Assembly: GCA_903882665.1 (NCBI GenBank)
Contig: CAIRXW010000042.1
Location: forward strand, 1-64,000
From: an uncultured Chlorobiaceae bacterium
GTDB lineage: Bacteria; Bacteroidota; Chlorobiia; Chlorobiales; Chlorobiaceae
Direction: 5' to 3'
DNA: 64,000 bases
Each line of letters begins with the position of its first letter. Position 1 is the first letter of the stretch. The position numbers and the translations under genes were made by a program. The notes under the pieces were generated by a model. The model was not told the DNA's origin. It did no database searches and saw only the letters and a program-made list of their open reading frames with translations. Positions 28,022-37,664 of this stretch are shown in pieces.

Positions 28022-31000
28022 TTACATCAGCAATGCCGGGTTAAGCTCAATGGTGTCGGAGTAGACCAGTCGAGGCCAGACGGCTGTTTTGCTGACATGA
28101 GCAGTCATCCGCAGAGCGGAAGCCGCTGTTGTGTCGAGGCCGCGACCCGGATCAGCATTAAGAAACTCGTATTCCTCCACGACAAGCCGGTAGCGCTGGG
28201 CGTCGCGGACTTGTGGGAGACAGATTTCCCCGTTCCACACCGTGACGGTTTTTGATACCTGCATTTCGCCCAGAGGCACCCATGTCTGGGCAAGAGGTGC
28301 CCAGACGGGTGGCTCGGTTCCGGGCATACAGATTTCAGCCCGGACGATGACGCGGTTCGGGCAGACAACGTTGTAACAGAGTCGAGGAGCAACTCCGGAG
28401 AGTGAGACGCGGACGCTGAACGGATTATTGGGATTCGGGCCGACCCAGACGAGACGTTCAGGTGTTGTCTGCACACAATCGGCGGTGAAGACGCGAGACA
28501 GCTCCGTTTTCGTAACAGAACAGGGTTGATAGCGTGCCAGAGCAAGACGGACAAAAGGATAATAGGACGGTCCGGCATCAATGGTAATGTCGCAATACCA
28601 GAGTTTGCGTTCAGAGTCATAAGCTACGCTGTGGCCAGCAACGGCAACTCCCCAGTTTGGTTCTCCAGCGGGTATTGCGGGATTTTCTTCAAGAATGAGG
28701 TCGGTAGCCCTGACAGTGGCATCCGGAAAGTGGTGGAGCGTTGGCGTCTGGTGGACCAGTCCCGAAAGCCAGATCGGATCGCTGCCCCAGCGGGTAACAA
28801 ACGGCTGAAGTGTCTCCGGAGGGACTGGCGCAGCAGGGCTGATGAGTGCCTTGACCTCGCCTCCGTTAAGGCCGTCTTGTGTGACGATCTGCGGGCCATG
28901 AGCAAGAATAACTCCAAGCAGTTCACCCTCTCCTGAAGAGAACCACTCTCCGCTCATGTAGACGCGGAGGCTGTTGCCGGTGCGCCGCCGGAAGGCTCCG
29001 TCATCGCTGCGCTCTTCCTCCCAGCCAAACGTTGGAATGATGTATTCGATTTTCGGCGAAAGCGGGCGTGCCGAGCTGGGTACATCAAGAATGAAATCGG
29101 CTGGACGCTCATTGGTGGCAGGTGTGGTGAACACAAGATCTTCCGTCGGTGGTGGAGTAATGGTGTCGTCTTCGAAGTACTCACGGAATCGGGAAGTGGC
29201 TGTCGCCCAAAAGGAGATACGGCGGTGCCGGGTATCGCCAAGTTCATGACGTTCCGACATTGGAGAGTAGAGCAGTTCAGGATCGCTGACCTTGAAATGG
29301 CAGGCGTCGGCTGATCGATCTTCCAGGATAAATCCCTCTGGTCTGTCAAGCGCAGACAGAACCTCTTTCCATGCACTCCGGAAATCAACCTTGTCGGTAC
29401 TCTTGCCGTGAACCTGGAGAAGGCCGTTGAGGGTGAAGAATGTGTCTCCCGCATTTCTCAACGCTGAAGCTCCCTGCAACACCGGAGCCAAAAGAGGGTT
29501 CTGAACGGCGTGAATGAGTGTAATCTCACGGAACGGGGTGAGCATCCAGTGCCGGCCCTCAATGGCTATCTTTCTGAATTTATTGAGCCACGCGACAGGC
29601 GTCGCCTCTCGAATCCATTGCCAGAGACCAAGCTTTTCCAGTGAGGCCGCGTCAGGCAGATTGCAGCTCATACGAAGGGTTATGCGCTCGGCTTTTGGAA
29701 GAGAGATAACAAGTTCCCGATTGGTTTCTTTCCACTCGAAACCGGCAGGCCCTTCCTGAAGGATAATTTTGAATGTGCCGGAGTGCGGCCATGCGGAGCC
29801 GGTGGAAAAAGTGACCGGAAAAGCAAGAGGCGCATCGATTCCGGGCAGTCCCATAAAGGTGGCTCCGCTGGCGATAGGGTCGGGCAGATAAGGTGCCTCG
29901 TCAAGGGTTTCACCAGAAGGGAGAAACTCGGTAATGGTTGCTGCGTCTCGTTTTGCGAGTTCCGGATACCATGTTTTACCAACAGGAGGCGCCGGGTCAA
30001 TCATGCCATGCTGCTCGGCCATCTGCACCGAGGTGCGGGGCGCAAGGATATGACGGCGAGTGGTCTCATCAGTTGGAAGAGAACTCTCGGCTGTCCAGCT
30101 CCGGATGACCAGTCGGTCAACGGATTCACCCGGCCTCAGCCCCGGATCGCTCATCATAGCCGGAGAGGTGACTGGCTCGAAACGCAGATAAGGCTCGGAA
30201 GATGTTGCACCTGTTGCATCGAGATCTTCCTCAAAAAGTCGGCTGTTGCCCGCAATGTCGACAATTCTTGCCCTGAGCCGGTAGCCATGGCCGAAACGCA
30301 GTTTGGGAAGTGAGCCAGCCAGTACTTTGAACTTCGTATCAAGACCGATTGTGTTGGCGATATCGGTCGGTTCGTAACCCACGTTGTTTGTATCGTTTTT
30401 TACAATTTCCAACGGGTAGGCGTCTTCAAGCAGCAGGTGGTTCAAGCGTATCAGACTTTTTCCTTCCGGATTCTCTGCCAGAAGCTGTGACGTTACCTCA
30501 CGCATGATGACAGCGGAAAACAGTTCGTCACTATAGATAGATCCGCTTTCGATAACGGCAACGATATCCTTTGCCAGATATTGTCCAAGATCTCTTTCAA
30601 GTGTCTCCAAATCAGATCCATCGCCGATATAGCTCGCCAGTGCAAGCAGGGTTTTTTCTTGCAATTTGCTTTTGAGAAAGCTTGAGAGATCGTCCGCAGG
30701 TAGCTTCATTTTTAGAGCGAAAGCTCTCATGTCGCTGAAAAAAGGAATGGGTTTACGGATGGTCAGGCCCGGATGGTTGACGACCAGACTCCATCCGTTC
30801 CAATGGAAAAGGGCTTCATGAAGATAGAGATCCTTGCTCCCGGCGGGGTTGCTGCTGCTTGTGGGGGCTACAGTTACGGTACCCTCATCCTGAAGCTCTT
30901 TGGGAAGGATAAAGGTACCCGCCGGGTCACTGCTGTGTGAATAGGAGCCGGTTCGCTGGCATAATGAACGCCATTGGCCTTTTGCTTCGTCGTAGATGTC

Positions 31001-32248
31001 GATGCGGTAACCCCGCACAATATCCTCGGCATTGAACTTGATGGTTTTACGATCCGCTTCATTGGCGAGCAGTGTTTCAAAGCCGGTGCTGTTCTGAAGT
31101 GTTTTGACCAACTCCGATGCCCGGTCGCTCATGAGTACCGTCATACCGCCGGAACGCAGGGCAGGAAGAGCGGCGGTTTTTGGCGTGCCGAGCACCGGAG
31201 GCTTGTTAATGCCGAGGTCGCCAAGCGTTTGGGTGAAGTTGATGGCCTTGATGGCGGAGCCGTCGATATCAACCTGGGCTACACTGAACTCATCGCCGGA
31301 CAGGTCGAGATGCCCACTTATGATAAGTGAACCGGCAGCTTTTGCACTGAACACTTTGGCCGCATTGTTGTAGTCGTAACGGGTTGCAAGGGCAATTTTT
31401 GAATCCACTTCGTCGCTGAGTGGATTTTCCGGCCAGACACGGACAACAGGCTCGGAAATGGTACCAATACCTGCCGGAACTGGCAGTTCGAGATCGAAAA
31501 CAAGAGCGAGGGCACGCAGCAGTTCAGGATAGTCGCCAAGCAGTGCCAGTACCTTGTGAAAATCAAGTTCCGGTTTTTTCGGGAGGTTGTCGTGCAATCC
31601 CCCCTTGAAAGCATGGAAATACTCTGCCTGGAAGAAATCGAGCTGTACGGCCTCATCGTTGCTGATCGTACTCGGGTAATTGCAGGGCACAACACCATTG
31701 GCAATCAGCGAATCAAGCTGCTTTTTCAGAAGATCACGGGTTTCGGGGATGCTGAAATCGAGCAGTGAAAAGTTGGTTTTGTTATGACGACCACCACCAT
31801 ACACTTCTCGGGGTGTAGGCAGCTCCGTCGGGAAGCCGAGCGCAATGGCCGTGTACTGCTGCTTGATGAACTCATGCACACGGAATGCCGGAAAAGAGCG
31901 TACTACAGGATGGGAGTAGTCGCCCGTTTTGCGGTCGCGCACCATAACGGGCGGCACGCCCATGAAGAGTTTTTTCCAGAGGGCGGGCAAAAGTGTATTG
32001 ACGGGTTGCACTCCGGTGGCCGTTGGCGTAACAGGTCCGCTGGTCGGGTAATCGCCGAAAAGCACGGAAAACGTCCACGGTTTGCCGGTCCAGTTGATGA
32101 AGTCGGTAAAGCTGCCAATGGGAGTGCCACCGCTGTCGGGCGTGAGACGAGGTGAAGAGCGTACGGTTAGTTTGAGTACGGGAGTAATCCCGTCGTCTGC
32201 AGTGCCGAAGCCGTTTGGCAGGGCGGTCCAGGTGATAAGTTGTTTCAT
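28022..32248 (-). CDS. giant protein of unknown function (1408 aa), second gene of operon
   Basis: I do not recognise the family. The ATG at 32248 follows AAGGAGAG by 9 bp, whereas the longer frame from 32272 overlaps the upstream gene. No signal peptide or membrane helix is seen, so it is probably cytoplasmic or exported by a non-Sec route. The N-terminus ('WTALPNGFGTADDGITPVLK', 'VRSSPRLTPD', 'VHEFIKQQYTAIALGFPTE') is followed by beta-rich, proline- and tryptophan-rich sequence through to 'YSDTIELNPALLM'. A central helical stretch (about residues 480-640) breaks the pattern. It is 13 bp downstream of an equally large gene whose stop codon abuts its ribosome-binding site, so the two are translated together. 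Base composition is host-like. Confidence 0.85.
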   Translation of the reverse strand: MKQLITWTALPNGFGTADDGITPVLKLTVRSSPRLTPDSGGTPIGSFTDFINWTGKPWTFSVLFGDYPTSGPVTPTATGVQPVNTLLPALWKKLFMGVPPVMVRDRKTGDYSHPVVRSFPAFRVHEFIKQQYTAIALGFPTELPTPREVYGGGRHNKTNFSLLDFSIPETRDLLKKQLDSLIANGVVPCNYPSTISNDEAVQLDFFQAEYFHAFKGGLHDNLPKKPELDFHKVLALLGDYPELLRALALVFDLELPVPAGIGTISEPVVRVWPENPLSDEVDSKIALATRYDYNNAAKVFSAKAAGSLIISGHLDLSGDEFSVAQVDIDGSAIKAINFTQTLGDLGINKPPVLGTPKTAALPALRSGGMTVLMSDRASELVKTLQNSTGFETLLANEADRKTIKFNAEDIVRGYRIDIYDEAKGQWRSLCQRTGSYSHSSDPAGTFILPKELQDEGTVTVAPTSSSNPAGSKDLYLHEALFHWNGWSLVVNHPGLTIRKPIPFFSDMRAFALKMKLPADDLSSFLKSKLQEKTLLALASYIGDGSDLETLERDLGQYLAKDIVAVIESGSIYSDELFSAVIMREVTSQLLAENPEGKSLIRLNHLLLEDAYPLEIVKNDTNNVGYEPTDIANTIGLDTKFKVLAGSLPKLRFGHGYRLRARIVDIAGNSRLFEEDLDATGATSSEPYLRFEPVTSPAMMSDPGLRPGESVDRLVIRSWTAESSLPTDETTRRHILAPRTSVQMAEQHGMIDPAPPVGKTWYPELAKRDAATITEFLPSGETLDEAPYLPDPIASGATFMGLPGIDAPLAFPVTFSTGSAWPHSGTFKIILQEGPAGFEWKETNRELVISLPKAERITLRMSCNLPDAASLEKLGLWQWIREATPVAWLNKFRKIAIEGRHWMLTPFREITLIHAVQNPLLAPVLQGASALRNAGDTFFTLNGLLQVHGKSTDKVDFRSAWKEVLSALDRPEGFILEDRSADACHFKVSDPELLYSPMSERHELGDTRHRRISFWATATSRFREYFEDDTITPPPTEDLVFTTPATNERPADFILDVPSSARPLSPKIEYIIPTFGWEEERSDDGAFRRRTGNSLRVYMSGEWFSSGEGELLGVILAHGPQIVTQDGLNGGEVKALISPAAPVPPETLQPFVTRWGSDPIWLSGLVHQTPTLHHFPDATVRATDLILEENPAIPAGEPNWGVAVAGHSVAYDSERKLWYCDITIDAGPSYYPFVRLALARYQPCSVTKTELSRVFTADCVQTTPERLVWVGPNPNNPFSVRVSLSGVAPRLCYNVVCPNRVIVRAEICMPGTEPPVWAPLAQTWVPLGEMQVSKTVTVWNGEICLPQVRDAQRYRLVVEEYEFLNADPGRGLDTTAASALRMTAHVSKTAVWPRLVYSDTIELNPALLM

Positions 32249-32261
32249 GGTATCTCTCTCC

Positions 32262-35200
32262 TTATGCGGCAAAAGCTGCGATATAGTCTTGTTCCCACTC
32301 GTTCAGGGTAAAGGTATCTTCAAGTGTTGGATCGGCGGCATCCCCCGCAAATTCGCGACGAACGGTGATTGTCACATCAATGCTGAAGAAGAGAATTCCG
32401 ATTTCCAGCGTCAGACTGGCTTCGCCCCACGCTTTGTTGTTCTTGAAATCATAGGTGAGACCGAGATAGAGTTCGACACTCACGTGAACCAGTCCAAGCA
32501 CATTGAGTGATCCCCCTGCCCGGACATAACCGGTGAGGTCAGCGACTTTCTTCGTTATTTTGATATAAATACCAGCCATGACGTGAATACCGCCGCTTGC
32601 CACCCCGATATCAAGAGACAAGTTGCCACCGAATTCAAGCGAGAGCTCCAGCGTTTCCACTCCGTCAAGTCCAACTCCAATGGCGAAGAAGCCACCGCCG
32701 CCAAAAATCGTTACAGAAATGGTGAAGGGATTCTGGCGCTCTGAAAGAGCAAAGCGTGCCCTGAATGGGTCTCCGGTGAAGGGAAGCGTGGCCGAGGCAT
32801 TAAGTGCAAGGTTTTTCAGGGAGAAGAGACCCACCTGGATTGATGGAAGCTGTACGCCGTAGCTGATCTCCAGCCCCTCGGCGGTCACATCAATACTTGG
32901 CGGATCAACAAAACGGTCGAGTTGCAGCTTGTCCGCAATTTCAGCAATAAAGCCAAGAGCGCCACAGAACCTGACTTCGCCCATATTCACGTTCACCTCG
33001 GGTTTTCGTCCTGCTTCCGTGTACATTGAGAACTCATTGAAAGGGATCTCGATGACACCTGCCAGGGTAATCGTGAAATCAATAATCCGGGCATCAATGG
33101 TTGTCTTGAGCTCAGTTGCGGCTCCGACCTGTACGTTGCAGGTGATTTTCAATGTTCTTGCACTGCCGGACACAAAGGGGGCTGCATCGGCTTTCAGCTT
33201 GTCAGTTTCCCATACGAACGAACGGGTGAGTTTCCCGTTTTCAATGGTGTTGATCCATTGCGGAATCTGCAAAGCTCCATCTGAAGCAAAATCGGTAATC
33301 TCTTCGAGTATCGAAAAGAGGTCAATACCGCCAAGGATTTTAGCTGATGCTCCACCGAAGAAATCCGCAGGATTGAACTTGCCATCTGCAAACTTTGCGA
33401 GCTGATCGTCAATGGAGCTGCTTGCTCCAGCTTTTGCCCCGACGATACCGTGAGCTCGAGAGAGACCGCTTGCACGCATTTCGGGTGAAATCATACCGCC
33501 TACCTTGTCGGTATTGTTGCCGCCGCCGTAGCTTATCGCAACACCGTCATTGAATTTGGCAAAAATCTCACCCTGTTTGTTGGGTCCGCTGAACCCATGC
33601 TGGAGGTAACCGGCAAAGAAGCTTATGGCGTTTGAGCTGCTGATATTGCCAAACTGGCGAATGGCCGGGACAACCACATGAGCGGTGGTCATGGTCGGGT
33701 AGAACGGACGGGCCCAGGTCTCTGCGGAATTTTTGTGCCTGAAGAAGCCGTTGAAGGTGATGCTGGTTGCCTCAAGTGCTTCGTCTGCTGCGCCGAGTGA
33801 ATCGGCAAATACGATTTTCTGTCCACCGAAAGAGTAGGTGCGGCGACCCTCAAGGAGCTTCTCTGAATTTTTTTGGTTGTCAATGACCAGTTGGACATCT
33901 GTTTCAACCTGGGAAACATCGCTGCGTATGAAGGCAAGAGGAGCGGAGAATTCAACCACATTTCCGTTCTTGTCGGTGGCATTCAGGCTGAAGAGAAAGT
34001 CAGTTTTGCCGACGCACGGCCAGAAGGCAGATTCACGTTCACTCGAGGTCGTGATACCCTTGATCATATCTTTATCTTCAATCTCGTCAAGCAAGGGAGT
34101 GATCTTTGTCAGCAGCCGTACGCTCCTGAACGGAATCTCACGTGCCTGACCTGGAAAGACTCCATGACCGGTCTGATCGTCGATATAGTTCCGTTCAAAT
34201 TCTTTGCTGACAATAAACGATCTTTTGCGCAGCCAGGCGCCAACACGGCCGGGCGGGTTCTGGCCGAATTTTCTTTCGGTGATTTCAATAAGCACAGCCC
34301 TGTGACCAAACGGAAAAAGGTAGCCGCGCATGACGACCTGAACAAACTGATCGCGACCAAGTGTTGAGCGGTGGAGCCATTTTTCCAATGGGTACTGATC
34401 TTCAGGTAATAGTGCCCAGTCGCCATCCAGATTCAGCCATGCACCGAGAGCGGTGAGCATCATGCGGTTGGCGTCAACGGCTTTCAGGGCGCTGTTCTTG
34501 ACGATGAAATTGCGGTCTTCAACAGTCAATGGGCTTAATTGTGACTTCTCTTTGAACGGATCCATCGATACGCCAAGAGTGTTATCGACCGACCAGATGG
34601 CACGAACGAGTGGTGTGGTTGGTTTCGGCGTGCGAAGTGAAGAATGGAGTCGTGCATGCCACAAATCGACGCGCGAGCTGGCAGCCATAACGGACGAAAC
34701 GGCAGTATCCCAGTATCCATGCTGGTCGGGAGAAAGAAGAAGGCGGTACGGAGCCTCGATTGCTGTGCTGTCGAGGGGTGGCGGGAATTTTTTGATGTTG
34801 ATACGCTTGCCGCTTTCAGCAGGCATGAACCAGCCATGAGCAAGTCTTGTTTTTATAAGGCCGTGCCTGGCGTAAACCGGTGCTGAACTCTCCGAAGCGC
34901 TGAGAGCGCGATCATCGAGCCGTGGTTTCAGCTTCTCTCCGTTCCAGTCGAGCAGGTGCTCAATGGTGTAGGGGATTTCGGTGATACCATCTTTGACATC
35001 AAATACCAGTCGGGAAAGTCCGGCGCTGCGGTAGTTGATCGGTGTCGCGGGCACATCATCGGCTGTTGTGTATTTGGTCTCGATAAAGGCTTGCTCGCCG
35101 ATGCTTTGCGGTGGAAAGTAGACGACAATTCGCGGCACATCATTTGAAGATCGGAGAAGATGACCGGGGTCGGTACCATGAAACTCAGGACGAAGGCCGA

Positions 35201-36614
35201 GGAATTGCAACCCCAGCACCATCAGGTCACGCGGGCGGACGATTTGTGTCAAAGTCCATTCCGGCAGACGAATGCGTGCATAAGGATCTGAATCGGAAAC
35301 ACTGATCTCTCCTTCGGTGAGCTCCAGAGGTCGATTAAGGGGGGCTATTGAGAGCACCATGGTGCTTGTCGCCAGCGGAGGCATCGGATCAACCACGGTT
35401 TCGTTCAGATGCGGTGCGGTTGCTATCAGGGCGAAATGCAATCCCTGCGGTTGCAGACCGCTGCCATTGGGCGGTGCTCCAATCCAGGGTTCGCCGGCAC
35501 CGGGTATGTCGAGCAGCATAAAGCCCGGCTTGCGTGGCATAGGCCCGAGGCCGAGGCTGCATCGTTTGGTATGGAGTGCAAGGGGGAGCTGCTTGCGAAC
35601 GGCAAGCAAAGCGGCTCCGAGCCGGGTGCCATCACCTTGGTACACTGCCGCGTAGACCGGAATTTGCAGTGGAATGGCAAACGGCACCATGTAGTCGTTC
35701 AAAAGGTCTGCACCGGGCTGGAAGAAGATCCCGTTGGAAGGCAGGCCTGCGGCAATTACGGCACGGCGCACAACACCATTGATTCGTTCATCAGCTTCGA
35801 TAGCCAGTGAGTGAAAGGCAGGAAAAGGGCTCAGGAAATGCCAGCCTGAGAGTCGTTCAGGCCAGAGAGGCATGTTGAATGCTTCCTGCTCGGGAATAAA
35901 AAGCGCTGAGCGGCGGTTGGCCGGCAGAGGAAGCGTACTTGGCATGCCGGGAGCGAGCAGCGCGAGAGCAAGCACCCTGGAGCGTATGGTTTCACCTGAG
36001 GTGGTCAGATCAACAACATACTGGCCACCCTCAAAAACAAAAAGCCAGGATGAATAAAAGAGTGCGTTTGTGGATCCACCAGCCCTGAGATTTACTCCTT
36101 CAGTCACCCGGCAGATGGTGTCATCAAGGAAGACCTGTGCCTCAGCCGGCGTTTTACCGTTGAGCCAGTCCACGAGGTCAACCTCTGCCGAGAAGCCGCA
36201 GAAGGGAAACTGAAACTCCATTTTTTCGACTCCATTGACGATAAAGAGACGAGCAGTAAAATCTGCCGACAGATCCAGTCCGGGGAAACGCGAGCGGGTG
36301 AGGGTGAGAATAATCTCGGTATTGTTCTTTCTTGCTTCGACCTTGAGTTTTGGTGTTCCGGCAAAACGGGTGGTGTCGGCATTCCATTTTCCGGTAAGAC
36401 CTGTTGACAGGGTAACCCACTCCGGGCTCCAGGATATGGTGACGGAACCGAGAGTAATCTTTTTTACCAGCGACACCTTTCCGGGTTTTAACGGCAGGAC
36501 TTCCCACTTGTGAAGCGTTTGGCCTGATTGGGAAACCAGAATTTTTCTGGACTCATCAAGGCGAAGATAGCTGTTGGTTTGAAGGACGGAGAGGTTTAGC
36601 TCTGTCTGTTTCAT
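32262..36614 (-). CDS. giant protein of unknown function (1450 aa), first gene of operon
   Basis: ATG 36614 follows AAAGGAG and starts 'MKQTELNLSVLQTNSYLRL'. There is no signal peptide. The first ~1000 residues are mixed, mostly beta-like, and include 'PEFHGTDPGHLLRSSNDVPR' and 'KRINIKKFPPPLDS'. Residues ~1060-1130 contain a glycine/serine-rich linker ('ISYGGGNNTDKVGG'). The last ~220 residues are a run of alternating polar/hydrophobic strands ('LFSLKNLALNASATLPFTGD', 'FGGGGFFAIGVGLDGVETLE', 'VGVASGG'-like 'IGVASGGIHVMAGIYI', 'LNVLGLVHVSVELYLGLTYD') reminiscent of membrane-interacting or barrel-like sheets. Function cannot be assigned. It is probably a partner of the following 1408-aa protein. 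Confidence 0.85.
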   Translation of the reverse strand: MKQTELNLSVLQTNSYLRLDESRKILVSQSGQTLHKWEVLPLKPGKVSLVKKITLGSVTISWSPEWVTLSTGLTGKWNADTTRFAGTPKLKVEARKNNTEIILTLTRSRFPGLDLSADFTARLFIVNGVEKMEFQFPFCGFSAEVDLVDWLNGKTPAEAQVFLDDTICRVTEGVNLRAGGSTNALFYSSWLFVFEGGQYVVDLTTSGETIRSRVLALALLAPGMPSTLPLPANRRSALFIPEQEAFNMPLWPERLSGWHFLSPFPAFHSLAIEADERINGVVRRAVIAAGLPSNGIFFQPGADLLNDYMVPFAIPLQIPVYAAVYQGDGTRLGAALLAVRKQLPLALHTKRCSLGLGPMPRKPGFMLLDIPGAGEPWIGAPPNGSGLQPQGLHFALIATAPHLNETVVDPMPPLATSTMVLSIAPLNRPLELTEGEISVSDSDPYARIRLPEWTLTQIVRPRDLMVLGLQFLGLRPEFHGTDPGHLLRSSNDVPRIVVYFPPQSIGEQAFIETKYTTADDVPATPINYRSAGLSRLVFDVKDGITEIPYTIEHLLDWNGEKLKPRLDDRALSASESSAPVYARHGLIKTRLAHGWFMPAESGKRINIKKFPPPLDSTAIEAPYRLLLSPDQHGYWDTAVSSVMAASSRVDLWHARLHSSLRTPKPTTPLVRAIWSVDNTLGVSMDPFKEKSQLSPLTVEDRNFIVKNSALKAVDANRMMLTALGAWLNLDGDWALLPEDQYPLEKWLHRSTLGRDQFVQVVMRGYLFPFGHRAVLIEITERKFGQNPPGRVGAWLRKRSFIVSKEFERNYIDDQTGHGVFPGQAREIPFRSVRLLTKITPLLDEIEDKDMIKGITTSSERESAFWPCVGKTDFLFSLNATDKNGNVVEFSAPLAFIRSDVSQVETDVQLVIDNQKNSEKLLEGRRTYSFGGQKIVFADSLGAADEALEATSITFNGFFRHKNSAETWARPFYPTMTTAHVVVPAIRQFGNISSSNAISFFAGYLQHGFSGPNKQGEIFAKFNDGVAISYGGGNNTDKVGGMISPEMRASGLSRAHGIVGAKAGASSSIDDQLAKFADGKFNPADFFGGASAKILGGIDLFSILEEITDFASDGALQIPQWINTIENGKLTRSFVWETDKLKADAAPFVSGSARTLKITCNVQVGAATELKTTIDARIIDFTITLAGVIEIPFNEFSMYTEAGRKPEVNVNMGEVRFCGALGFIAEIADKLQLDRFVDPPSIDVTAEGLEISYGVQLPSIQVGLFSLKNLALNASATLPFTGDPFRARFALSERQNPFTISVTIFGGGGFFAIGVGLDGVETLELSLEFGGNLSLDIGVASGGIHVMAGIYIKITKKVADLTGYVRAGGSLNVLGLVHVSVELYLGLTYDFKNNKAWGEASLTLEIGILFFSIDVTITVRREFAGDAADPTLEDTFTLNEWEQDYIAAFAA

Positions 36615-36996
36615 GGCAATCTCCTTTCATGAAAGTACGGCCGGCGATCGTCCGTAAAATGAGTAAAATTCTATGTTCTGCGTTTTGTGGCTGCGCAGGG
36701 TGGCGGCAGATGATAATCAGACGAATTTTGAACCCTGACAGGGTGCAAATACTACAGAAGAAAAGCTTTGGATTCTTATATTAATTGCGGGTTAACATCT
36801 TGTGGCATATTCTTTCTCGATACGGCCTGTCATGTAACTTACCAGAACTTTAGTGTTATTTTTGGTAAATATCAAAAAAAAGTTGAAGATTTTGATGGCA
36901 TTATCGCCGTGACTCGCAGCAAAAGCAACGTCGTTCAGCTTGACTTGACGATGCTCCCATGAAGCGGATGCTCTCAAAACGCTCTTGACCTGTGCA
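36615..36996. other. intergenic region upstream of the giant-protein operon
   Basis: About 380 bp between the giant-protein operon and the SET-domain gene, both on the minus strand. It must hold the operon promoter. I see AT-rich stretches near 36770-36900 but no clear -7/-33 pair, no RNA gene and no convincing small ORF. Confidence 0.4.
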
Positions 36997-37452
36997 TTAT
37001 GCCCTGGTGGCCCACCACTCTTCTCCGTAACTATAGAATAGCTCTTCACCCTTCCGGATATTCCGTAATGCATAGAGGACAAGTTCCACACCGAGTTCGC
37101 CCTGCTCGCGATAGTAGGCGACGTTGGGTGTCGAAGAGTGGTTAAAGAGCATCCCGTTGCCCATCACCACAAGGCGAGCGCTCTCCGTGCTGCCGTAAAA
37201 GACATAGTTCAGCAGTTCCCCCCCTACGTCCCGGTCATTCACCTCAAGGGCGGGGCAGCGCTCGATAATGTCGCCCTCACTGATCGCTTTCAGGGCAAAT
37301 GCCCCACGCCCGCTAACGGTTGATGCGCTGATCGTGACCAGTTCATCCCGGCCTGTCGAAGCTTTTTTGGCAAGAAAGAGGCCGATTACAATACCGGCCA
37401 TCGTGCCGATAAGAAGAATGAGAGGAATGATAAAAAAGGGGCTGACGTTCAT
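36997..37452 (-). CDS. membrane-anchored SET-domain protein
   Basis: A 151-aa protein with one N-terminal hydrophobic helix ('FFIIPLILLIGTMAGIVIGLFL', residues ~5-27) and a compact SET domain: 'SGRGAFALKAISEGDIIE', 'LLNYVFYG', the pseudo-knot pair 'MLFNHSSTPNVAYY' and 'EELFYSYGEEWW' with its catalytic-type tyrosine. SET proteins are SAM-dependent protein lysine methyltransferases. A tiny bacterial version tethered to the membrane, with the domain predicted on the cytoplasmic side or periplasmic depending on topology, is unusual. It stands alone; the target is unknown. Confidence 0.78.
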   Translation of the reverse strand: MNVSPFFIIPLILLIGTMAGIVIGLFLAKKASTGRDELVTISASTVSGRGAFALKAISEGDIIERCPALEVNDRDVGGELLNYVFYGSTESARLVVMGNGMLFNHSSTPNVAYYREQGELGVELVLYALRNIRKGEELFYSYGEEWWATRA

Positions 37453-37612
37453 AGGCTGATTGCAGTTGAAGGATATACCGCCTGGTAGGAATCCGCACGG
37501 CAGGTATTGAAAATATCAGGAAAAATAGCAATTTTCAAGGGGTTGCAAGAACGCTCAGCAGAAGATTTTCAGTTTACATAGCGGGCATGAAAATCGGATA
37601 CCTGAATAAAGA

Positions 37613-37642
37613 AAGGCCAGCAGCAGAAGATCTCCTGGCCTT
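37613..37642 (-). terminator. rho-independent terminator of the outer-membrane barrel gene
   Basis: Inverted repeat AAGGCCAG (37613-37620) / CTGGCCTT (37635-37642) with a 14-base loop. On the minus strand the stem is followed by TTCTTTATTC, a modest T-rich tail. It lies 22 bp past the stop of the gene at 37665. Confidence 0.6.
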
Positions 37643-37664
37643 GATGTTAACGAGTATGAACAAT

